DNA of 64,000 bases from an uncultured Prevotellaceae bacterium (GTDB lineage: Bacteria > Bacteroidota > Bacteroidia > Bacteroidales > Bacteroidaceae), in the NCBI GenBank assembly GCA_902800495.1, contig CADCET010000002.1, positions 62,001-126,000 on the forward strand, written 5' to 3'. Every line of letters starts with the position of its first letter. Position 1 is the stretch's first letter. Shown here one piece after another: positions 33,253 through 45,200 of this stretch. A program made the translations under genes and the position numbers. The notes beneath the pieces were generated by a model. It was not told where the DNA came from. It worked only from the letters and a program-made list of their open reading frames with translations, and made no database searches.

Positions 33253-36200
33253 ATGATGAATAGGAGTAATAGGAGGAATAGGACGAATAGGACTAATAGG
33301 ACCTATGGGACTTATGGGACCTATAGGACCTATAGGACTTATAGGACTAATAAGACCAATGGGGCCAATGGGCTTTGTTGGGCCTTATGGTTATTCCTGT
33401 TGCTGGTTCTTCCGCTGACTGCTAAGGGTCAGATAACGATTGGCGGCAACGTCTATGGCGGTGGCAACGAAGGGTATGTCAGCGGCAATACGACCGTCAC
33501 CGTGCGTGCCGGTAATATTGGCGCGCGCTCCACCGACTCCGAAGAACCCGTCAGACACCCTGCGGGCAAGGTCTTCGGCGGTGCCCGTATGGCTAATGTG
33601 GGCGGTAACGCTTTTGTACATATTGACGGCGAACACGCCTCCGACAGCATGGTCATCAACCACGTCTATGGCGGTAACGACATCGCGGGCATCATCGGCG
33701 ATAATCCCAACGCGATCACACGACTGCCCAAGGAGCTGAAAGACGCTCAGGCTCACAGCGTTGACTCCACCTGGAACAGCTTCGTGCTGGTCACCACGAA
33801 GGCCGACACCACAGTGGCCGGCAAAGCAGTAGAAGTCTCCAAAGCGCCGAAGATTTTCATCGGACAGCTCTTCGGTGGCGGTAACGGCGACTATGCCTAC
33901 GAGGACGTCCAAGACGAAGACAGCGTGACACACAACATCTACGCCAAGCCGAGACTAAACGACGACGACCCTGTAGCCTGGAGGAAGACCCCCAAAGGCG
34001 ATGCCGGCTTCGTCGTTCCCGACCTGGCGAAGAGCTATCTTGACATACATGGCGGCACCATCACCTACGCCTATGGCGGCGGCAATAACGCCACCGTGAC
34101 GGAGAAGAACGTCATCTGCGTCAACAACCCCAGCGGTGTGGTGGTCAGCATCTGCGAGGGCGACGAGAACCTGCTGACCACCCCGCGCTTCAAGGAGATG
34201 GGCATCAATACCAGCCTCTCCCACCCGACGAGCACCGAGTTCCAAATCGGCTGTCTCTTCGGCGGCAACAACAAGGACACGATGGCCATCCGTCCCACAT
34301 GGTACTTGCAGGACGGCAGCGTACGCTCGCTCTTCAGCGGCGGTAACCGCGGCGCCATGATCTACGAGCACGGCCTGTACCTGAATATCCCCGAGACCTC
34401 GACCATCGTCGTCAACGACCTATTCGGCGGTTGCCGTATGGCCGACGTGCGCCCGCAAAAGAAGAATCCTACAACGGGTGTGTACGAAGACGTGGACGAG
34501 GTGGACAACGACATCGTCGGCTACAACTTCCCGCGTAACCTCGCCGCCCGTGTCCTTATCGCAGGTGGCGACGTCAGAAACGTCTATGGCGGTAACGACG
34601 TGCGCGGCAAGGTCTACTTCGGCAATGCCGTCGGCATCCATGCCAGCGTGCGCGGCAACGTCTACGGCGGCGGTAACGGTGCCTACGCCTATACCGACAA
34701 TAAGAACTGGGAGGAAGACGATATCTGGGGCGACTACTATTACACCACCGAGGGGTATTCCAGCTCTGCCGAAGCCTTGAACGACATCCGCCCCAACGCC
34801 GAGCAGGTGTCGATTCTGCTGCGAGGAACGGAGGAGAAGAAGACCATCATCGGCGGTTCGGTCTTCGTTGGCGGTAACTGTGCGACGCTGAAGTCCGACG
34901 AGAAGCACAAGAACCTGGCCAACTACCCCTTGGCAGAGCTGAAGATCGGTTCGCACGTCATTGCCAAGAACGTCTTCTTAGGCAACAACGGCGAAAGCAT
35001 GGTGAATGAGGATATCCTGCAGCGTTATGCGGACAATGAGAGCCAATTCAGTTCCATGAACCTGACTGACCCGTCGGTATTCCCTGAATACATGAAGGGT
35101 GTGACCATGAGCCACCTGCCCCGCATGATAGCCGAGGACACCAAGAAGGGCGACCGTTTGGACTACGACCCCTACACCACCTACATCGGTTCGCTCTACT
35201 ACGGCGGCAACCGTGGTAGTATGACCTACCCCGGAACCCTTGACATCACCCCCGAGGTACCCCTCTACATCTACGACAAGTTAGTGGCCGGCTGTAACAA
35301 TGCCAACATTGCAGCGACAGAATACAATGCTCGCTACGAAGGTGGCATCTTAGGCGACGAAAGCGAGCAGGGGAGTTATACCGACGAGCACGGCAACATC
35401 AAGGACCGTATCCACATGAACCTGTCGAAAATCAAGCTTCTGCCCATGCGTCTGAACGACGAAGGAACGGCCTTGGAGTGGAACACCGTCAACTTAGACA
35501 AGGACGGCAATTACGTACCGGAAATCATCAAGCGCGACACACTGAAGACCGGCATGGCCACGGCGTGGGACAAGACCCGCCGCCTCGTTGGCGCTAACGT
35601 CTATGGCGGTTGCAACGAGAGCGGTCACGTGAACGGCAACGTCGTCATCAGCCTGAAGGGTACCCTTCACGACCGGCACGCCATCTTCGACGCCTTCGAA
35701 GGCGAGGAGAAGGATGACGATATCCTCTACGACTTCGAAGACTACACCATCACCAGTCGTAAGTCGGGCGTCATCCTCAACGAGCAGGGCATGGACGTGT
35801 TGGGCGAGGCCCTGAACGTGTATGGCGGCGGCAAGGGTAAGGACACTGAGATCTGGGGCAGCACTACGGTGAACCTTGAGCGCGGCTACACCTTCCAGAT
35901 CTTCGGCGGCAGCGAGAACGGCGCCATCGGCAAGGGCACCTGGCATGACAACGCCGACGAGAGCGACACGATACCGACAGGCTACGTCTATCCCACCGTG
36001 CCTGACGACAGGTATAGCACCACCGTCAACCTCAACGGCCAGCGCAAAGGCGTTCAACGCAGTCTTGACAGTTCTGAGGAGATGGCCGAGGCCGAGTTTA
36101 TCTATGGCGGCAACAACACCGGTATCATCGTCGGCAACACCCACGTGAACCTGAACAACGGACGCCTCTTCAACTCGTGGGGCGGCAGCTGTAACGCCGA

Positions 36201-39200
36201 CATCTTAGGCTATGCCGAAACGCACATCGGCGAGAGTGGCTTCCCCTATATGCGCGACCATATCTACGGTGCTAACGACCTGGGCGGCCGCATCTTTGGC
36301 ACCAAGGACTTCAGCAGTTGCGTCAGAGACTATGCCGGCGACAAGGCCAAGATCTTCGGCTATGACAGCAAGTCGCCCGACGCCGTCCCCGACGTGCTGA
36401 CAGCCTCATCCTACGTGGAATACATCCAGGGCAACATCAAGAACATCTTTGGCGGCTGTTTCGGCGAATACGACTACGATGTCAAGTTCAAGGACGTCAA
36501 GCTGCCGTGGATAGACAATGCCTTTGTGAACATCCGCCCGGCTAACAATAACGAGAGCCGGCTTGGCATGGTCTTCGGTGCCGGTCAGGGCAACAGTGGC
36601 AATTACCCCAAGCACGTGGGTGACTTCATGCAGGATCGCAGTTACGTGTTCGTCGACATCCCCCAGGACATGACCAACTTCACGTCGACCGCTGTCTTCG
36701 GCGCCGGTCGAAGCAACGGTCTCGGTATGAGGACGGCACTGAAGATTGAGCCCATGGCCAAGCCAGCAGAAGGTGCCACCAACCAGGAGTTGCGTGACTA
36801 CGAGGCCTACCTGAAGAAGCTGCCCACAGTATCGGCCATCGTCGACCTTATCAGAGGCCAGGTCGGCAACGTCTACGGCGGCAGTTACGAGGAGGGTATC
36901 GTGCGCCGCTCCGTAATCAACGTCCCCGAGGGTTCTACCATCGAGGCGAAGAACATCTTCGGCGGCGGCTATGGCGTCAATGTCGATATTCCCTGCGACG
37001 TGTACGAGTCGCAGGTCAACTACAACAGCGAGAATGCCGCCGTCAAGGCCATCTTTGGCGGCAACAACAATGCCGACCGCACCCTCTATACCCAAGTGAA
37101 CATCCGCAAGCCCGTCTGGCAGGACAAGGAAAAGACAAGCCTGGCCACGGTCTACGGTGCCGGCTACGGTGAAGACTCGTGGGCTCAGTACACGGAGGTC
37201 AACCTGCTGAAAGGTGCCCGGGTCGGAGGCGTCTATGGCGGTGGCTATAACGGCAAGGTCATCAATCTGGAGACGCTCAACAAATGGAAGTCTCAGGATG
37301 CCGCGTTGGAACTTGGCATGCACAGCTATACCGACACTGGCTTAGAGAATGCGTTAGCCTTGGAGACCGCGTTAGGCGGCAAATACAACACCAACGTCCA
37401 CATCAACGATAGTGCTACCGTCGTGGGCTATGCCTACGGTGGCGGCTTGGGCAGCGATACCATCCCCAACAGCGGCAACGTCTACGGCACCACCTATATT
37501 GACGTGCTCGGCGGCACCGTCACGAAAGACCTCTCTGCTGCTGGAACGACGGGGTCCGTTCAGAACTGGTTCCGCGAAGGCAACGCCACGACGGGCGGCT
37601 ACAAGGCCGACGGCTTCACGGCCAGCGCCACAGCCTATATCCAGGGCGGTACGGTGCGTAACGTCTATGGTGGCGGCTATCGTGGTAACGTAGGCTGGCA
37701 CGACGGCAAGATCTACGAGAATGTCAGCGACCAGAGCAAGCCCGACGTCCCTGGTAAGAGCTACGTGGTCATCGGCAAGCCCGACGGCAAGAGCTACGTC
37801 GACGGTATCCCCTCCATCACGCGTAATGTCTATGGTGGTGGCGAGGGCGGCGCCGTCTATGGCTGTGCCAATATCAAGGTCAACAATGGCTACATCGGCT
37901 ACCGTTACGAGAATAAAGCATACGTTGAAGAGCTCCACGACAAGGCTCCGGGCGACAGTCTGCTGGCCAAGGGTGGCAACATCTTCGGTGGCGGCTATGT
38001 GGCCAACAGCTATGTTGACAGCACCCATATCGAGATGTATGGCGGCGTCGTCCGCGGCTGTCTGCATGGCGGCGGCGAGATTGGTCCTATCGGACGCGGT
38101 TCGATGAAGGCCGATGCCACGCAAGCCTCAGGCTCCATCAAGACCGAAGCCGGCGCCACCATCTACAAGGCCGGCAAGACCCTTGTACAGCTGTACGACG
38201 GCTGGGTGAAGCGAGACATCTTCGGCGGCGGTCGTGGTTACGACAACTGGGGCGGCGAAGGCTGGATGACCGAGGAAGAGAAAGCCACTATGGACCGCAG
38301 CGCCAAGGGCTATGTCTTCGGCCAGACCGAGGTCGACATCTACGGTGGCGAGGTCGGCACCGATATCTCCGTGGCTTTGGGTCAGGGCAACGTCTTCGGT
38401 GGCGGCGATATCGGCTTCGTCCACAGCGCCTACGAGAACAGCGCCCACAAGCTGAGCATTGGCAAGAAGTCTGGACAGCGCTTCAACGACAGCAGCGGCG
38501 ACGGCTACTACTATAAGAACGAGAACGGCTCCTTTGTCACAGTAAGCAACGAAAAAGTGCTCACCGAAGACTGCAAGGTGCTGGTAGAGCCCTGGTGCAA
38601 GGCCAATGAGGCCATCACGCTTGGCGGCAAGAGCTTCAAGGTCGGCGAGTTCGTGCCCACGAGCTATCTCCACTATTTAGGCAATAAGGAAGATGCCGAC
38701 TGGAAGAAGCTGAGCAAGACCGACCCCAATAAGGAGGGCATCATCATCCACAATGCCGTGTTTGCCGGCGGAAACACGTCGTCGGGTTCATCCGTCGTGC
38801 ATGCTAACACGACCACCGTCTACGGCAACGCCACAGCCTCCATCCACGACGTCTACCACCGTGACCTCATCACCATCGGCACCGGCCATACCGGCGGTCT
38901 CTACGGCGACGGCAACCTGACGCTGGTCGACGGCTACCGCGAGCTGAACATCACCAACTACGGTACTGACTACTACAGCATTACGCCCGAGATTACCCGT
39001 GCGCAATACGATGCACTCCCCAAACGTGAGGGTGCTTACTACGAAATACGCTACAAGTGTAAGAAGACCTGTAAGGACAAGGACGGCAAGACCTACGGCG
39101 AAGGTTCCACCATCACCTACGACGACCTCGTGACGCTGTTCCTCAGATTCGACGTGTCAACCCAACAATATGAATCACTGACGGATAACAGTACGCCAAT

Positions 39201-42200
39201 CCTGAAATATAACGAGACGACCAAGAGTTGGGAACCCAACAACGACTCGGAAGCCACTACTTACTGGATAGAGAACGGCGTCTGCTCACGCTATGCCGGA
39301 CGTATCATGAACACCATCCAGCGTGCCGACTTCTGCGGTGTCTACGGCAGCCGTATGGTGATGCAGGGAGCCCAGGACCGTGTGCCCGAGACCGTTGACT
39401 ACACCAACTACACCATCAACCGTGTGCGCGAGGTGTCGCTGAACAAGAAGACCTCAGTGAGAAGCATTGACACCGACAGCCGCCAACAGCACGGCAACTA
39501 CTTCGGCATCTACAACACCGTGAACTACCTCGGTGCCCTGACCAGCGACGTCGACTTCGGCGATGGCGGCACCACCTCTGTTGCCGGAGCCGAGCGCGCC
39601 ACCGACAACGACGACTCAGAGACCTATAAGTGTAAGGCCAAGCCTTATTATGCTACGGATAGCATCGCCTACGGTACGGCCACCTACTACGACTGGAAGG
39701 CCGCCTACCATAACGACCGCAAGCGCAACAACGGCAGCAGTTATAATAAGGTGGCACTGTCTTCGGGTGTCTACCTTGAGCTGACCACCGAGCAGAGCAA
39801 GGGTGACAGCCTCTACGGCAAGGATTGGGGCTATATCACCGGCGTCGTAGAGCTCGACCTTATCAATGTGCAGCCAGGCGTCGGCGGTGGCTTCGTCTAC
39901 GCCAAGAACGTCCACGGCAAGCGCGACGCGACAGGTTTGAAACAGCTCACCCTGACAAAACTGAACGAAGATGCTGTCAGCCGTAAGAAATACCGCTATG
40001 ACGAAGATGATACCAACAAGGAGGAATGGCAGACATCGGGCAACTTCGTACATAGCAGCCAGACGATTATCGACGACTGCTACAACATCGGCGGCAAATA
40101 CAAGAGCCAGTACAAAGCGCCCGACGGCGTACCAGCCCACTACTGGTATATCAAGGGTTCTATCTACGTCTACGACCAGTATATCTCGGCTTACACGGGT
40201 ACGCCGAATGCCTATAGCGAGGTGGTGAACATCCCGCTCACCATTACCTCGGCCTCACACGGCAAGATGACGCTGATGAACGTCATGCCCAACCGCTACG
40301 CCTACTACGCCAACTCTGCGAAGGAGAAGCTCAGCCCGACATCCGAGCTGGTACTGCACGACGTCGAGTACAAGCTCAACGACCCCATCAGCTACTGGGA
40401 CTACTGCCTGCTGAGTCAAGCAGAGCGTGAACTCTTCGTCGAGCAGACCTACGTCACTTCCGACAGCTGTAAGATTGGCGACAAGTACTATCCTAAGGGC
40501 TACGTCATGCTCAAGAGCGAATACGAGACTTTCGAGGAGTATGCCAAGGACCACCCGCAGGTGTTAGAGGAAGACACGCCGGCCGTGCCTGCTGTCCTGA
40601 TAGCCACTAAGAACGGTAGCGGTGCCGACATTGTGAAGCAGGACGAGACCGGCCACGACGTGTACAGAGCCTTCACCGATGTGTTCCATGAGTCGAACAA
40701 TATGCGCCACGAGACGGGCTATATCCTGACCTATAATGTGAACAACCCCGAGCTCTGGTACACGTGGTACTCACCTAAAACCGGTGATTCGCAGACGCTC
40801 AAGATTGACACCAAGAAATACGAGGATAAGGATACCGTCAAGACCAAATACGAGAACGGTCCTACCTATACACCACTCGGAACTGGTCTCTACGGTCAGG
40901 AAGAATACTCGGTGGGCAATATCATCTCTGAGGGAATCCATACCACCTACACGACGGCCTGGGCTGATGAGAGTCTGACTCAAGCGAAGAAGGATTCACT
41001 CGGCAAGCAGGCAACGTTTGAGAGAGCATATATTGTGACTACCGACATCCTGGAGACTCAGAACAAGAACAACGTGTCGCAACGCTTCTATAAAGGCGCA
41101 GCACTGGTTGAGTCTGACTATAACTCCACACAATGGTCAAATATGAGCGGAAAGGTTGCGAAAGCCTACGTCGTGACCAACACCATCACGCTTGGCACGA
41201 ACGACTACATCTATCGCGACACGCGTATGACGGCGTCAGAGAAGGACTCGCTCTATAATACATATAATAAGGTGGGATCTACTGACGAAGAGAAGGCGAT
41301 AGCTGCAGAAATTGAAAAGTGCATCGTGCCTGCCTACTACTGTACGAGCGAAGGTTCGTACGGCGGCGAGCTCTTTAAGGAAGGCAACAACTACCGCGCT
41401 ATGTCAGCCTTCAGCAGCATGTCGGAAGAAGACCGCCAGAACTTCATCTTCAACTACGATGCCCTCGACCTGCTCGTCGACTCGGCATTCACCAAGGCAG
41501 AAGGTGCCAAGTATCAGTACGACGGCTATATCAGACAGACAGGTATAGACTACAGCACGCCCGAGGAAGCCAAGCTGAACAAGGCCCACTACTCGCTGCA
41601 GACGCCGATTGACTATACTGCTACGTACAAAGCACCGACAGACTCGATTACATACACCGCAGACGACAAGACTCAAAAGACAGCCAAAAACGGCACCGTG
41701 CTGAGCCGCACGGAGTTTGAGGGTCTGCTCAACGAGCGCTACTACTACTCGCCCATCAGTGTGAAGAAGGATAAGGACGGAAATCTTCCGGAGTACTACT
41801 ACATCGTCAACAAGACCATCGTGCTCGGCGATACGCCATACGCTGCCGGACAGGTCATCAGCAGTGCCACCTACAGCGAACTCAGTGACGACGACAAGAC
41901 ACACGTCACGAAATTGAAGTTCACAGCTGAGGGCACCTATTTCTATTGCCGTGAAGGCTACAGAATTGCAGCAGCATCCACTACGGAAAATGACGGTGGA
42001 AAGACGGTTACGTATGCTTCAGGCGTGACAGCAACGAAATTAGTCAGCACCGGCGGTGATCATCCCACCTACAACAGCACTGATGCTACCGTAAAAGGTA
42101 CCTACATTCCTGGAGATAGTGTTTACGTCGGATTGGTCATCGATAACGGTACATACACGGCCCTCACTAACAAGCAGGCCAACTTCACTATCCACGGCAC

Positions 42201-45200
42201 GTCGCCCACGGAGACCAGCACGCTCTACGTGACCCGCAACTCTGACATCAACGACCTGTCGACGGAGAAGATCATCACCGTCATCTACCAGTACGACTAC
42301 GTTGAGACCGACATGGGCGGTATGAACATCACGCCCATCAGCGAGCGTCACATCCTGAACATCCACATCAACTTCAAGAGCGGTGTGCCTACCGTGGAGG
42401 ACATCTTAGCTCCCGACATCGTACTGCCGGGCACCTCCATCAGCATCAACGAGCCGTTCGTGTCGCCGGGTGCCTATCAGGTGACTGGTGGCGGCTGGGA
42501 GCTCTTCGACAACGACCTCGATGCCGAGAGCCACTCCAACGGCGTTGAATACACACCGAACAACGATCCGCTCTTCCTCTATCAGGACAGCTTCCTCGTG
42601 GCCTACTACGCCAAGACCTATCTCGGCAAGACCTACTCGAACGCTGTACCTGTCAGGGTGGCCAACTACCACGACCTGAAGAAGGTGATGAGCGACCTGG
42701 CTCACCACTACTACATCGACCATAAGGACATGATCGACAAGAAGAAGATTGAGCCGAAGATCTACATCAACGACTACAGCAAGGACGCCGAGGGCAGCAA
42801 GAACGGTCTCGACCTGTTCAAGGATCTCTACGACCTCACTGTGCTCAGCAGTTCACCTGCTGAGACCACCTCGCCCATCTATGGTCACACCCTGCTCAAC
42901 AAGTCCACCGTCGGCGGCGGCAAGAACCTGGAGTTCTTCCTGCGCACCGACATCGACCACAGCACGGCTACCTGGACGCCTATCGGCAGCACCGACGACG
43001 ACGGCCCCTGCTTCGACGGCACCTTCCACGGTGACGGCCACTACCTGAGCGGTCTCGACCACTCACTCTTCAACCATCTCTGTGGCGACGTCTTCAACCT
43101 CGGCGTCAGCGGCAAGTTCACCGGCGCCGGTATTGCTGAGCACGGCAGTGGCTATTTGGAGAACTGCTGGATGAGCACCGCGTCGACAGCCGCCAAGACT
43201 GCGAAGCCCGTATTCGGCACCCCGTCCAGGACATCAGCTCAGACGGAGACAAGAGGACCTATCCAGATCGTGAACTGCTACTATGCAGAGGAAGACAACG
43301 CCACGAACAAGTACACCAACCACGCGGCCAACAGCACGTACGGCACAGCCGTCCGCAAGCCTGCCAAGGCCTTCTACAACGGCGAGGTGGCCTACGACCT
43401 GAACGGCTTCTACCTCTTCAAGCGCTACAGCGACCACCAGTCGGGCACGGGTGTCAGCTACAACTTCTGGAAGAACGGCGAAACCGCTCTGCAGACGGGT
43501 AAGTACTTCAACAACGACGCCTCTATCTGCTCGACGGGCAACGGCGGCGTGATGTACGTCGAGGACCGCTTTGCCGACGGCGACTTCATCTACGACGGCG
43601 GCAACGGCGGCGTCATCCCCACCGTCGACGACGTGCGTCTCCACACCTATAAGAACAGCAACGGCGAGACCGTCCGCAAGTACTACCCCATCTGGCCCGA
43701 CGACTACCTGTACTTCGGCCAATCACTGAACTACGGCTATGTCGACGGCCTCAGCCACGACAGCGTACCGTCGGCCATCAAGCGCAGCGGCAACTACGTG
43801 GCCACCGATATGGAGGGCAATCGCGTCTACCGTGCACCGGCCTACTTCCGCAACGACACCATGCGCGTGGCCCACTTCAACCCGAACGCCATCTTTGCAC
43901 AGACGGGTAAGAACCAGCCAAAGAAGGTGGCCAACAAGGGTATGACCGCCATCGACTTCACCGACAAGAAGTACGGTTCGTATCCGTCCTACAGAAGTTA
44001 CGCCGCCGGATGGATTGACGGTACTGCCGACGGTCTGGACAAAATGTTCTATCCGCCACTGCTCGACGACGACGGACTCACCGGCTTCCGTAACGCTGAC
44101 CTGACGCAGAACCTGCTGGTCTACACCGCAGCCACCGGCGAAAACAAGACGGCGGCTGAGAAGACGGCCACTGTCGTCAGCAACTACCTCTTGGAGAACG
44201 TCTACGAAGAGAGTGGCGACAAGTACCGCAACGTCGCCTACCAGACGTCAGCTTCCGTCCACGGCCACTGGGTAGAGAACGGCATTGCCACGCGCAGCCA
44301 CCAGCTGGTTGACAAGCAGGACTTCAACGCCCCGCTCAGCTATAAGTTTGACGACGGACTCGTCATGTGGTACCAGCGATACCCCGACGATAACGAGTTC
44401 GTCGACCGCAAGAAGGGCTGGCAAGCCATCAGCCTGCCGTTCACCGCCGAGCTGGTTACCACCGACCAGAAGGGTGAGATCACCCACTTCTACAGCGGCA
44501 GCGAGACGAGCAAGAACGGCACCGGCACGAAGATAGGCCACGAATACTGGCTGCGCGAAATGGCGAACGGCAGCACGATGACCCTGCCGGAAGGCGAAAC
44601 AAACGTCCTAACCGCTGCGTTCAACCATCCTACCAGCAAGAGCAGCGACCTTACCAAGACGGTGCAGAACACCTTCCTCTGGGATTACTACTATAAGGGC
44701 GTCAGCCACAACCAGAGGGACTACAACAACGACACCTATCAGGATTATTACAGCAAGACGCGTCCATACGAGAAGTATCCGCTCTTGGCTAAGGGCACGC
44801 CTTACCTGCTCGGCTTACCGGGCGCCACCTACTTCGAGTTCGACCTGAGCGGCTCGTTCGACGCAACGACGACAGCCACAACGCGTCCTGCCAAGATTGA
44901 GAAGCAGACCATCACGTTCGTCTCGAACAAGGGTGCCACCATCAGCGTCAGCGACAAGGAGGCAAAGACATCCACAGCGACATACGGCAACACGAACTAC
45001 CTCTTCAAGCCCAGCTACCTGAATATGGACTTTGAGGCCGAAACGCCTCACTACGTGCTGGCCGATGTCGATACCGACAGCGACGGCAAGACCGACGTCA
45101 GCCGCTTCAACAAGGTGAGTGCCGCAACGTCAGTCTACGCCTTCCGTCCTTACTTCATGGCGGTCGGCGACGAGACGCGCATGACACGAAGCATAGGATT

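Noticed and set aside
29942..33370. CRISPR array
   Set aside because: The repeats are contiguous 9-mers without spacers, and no cas gene is present.
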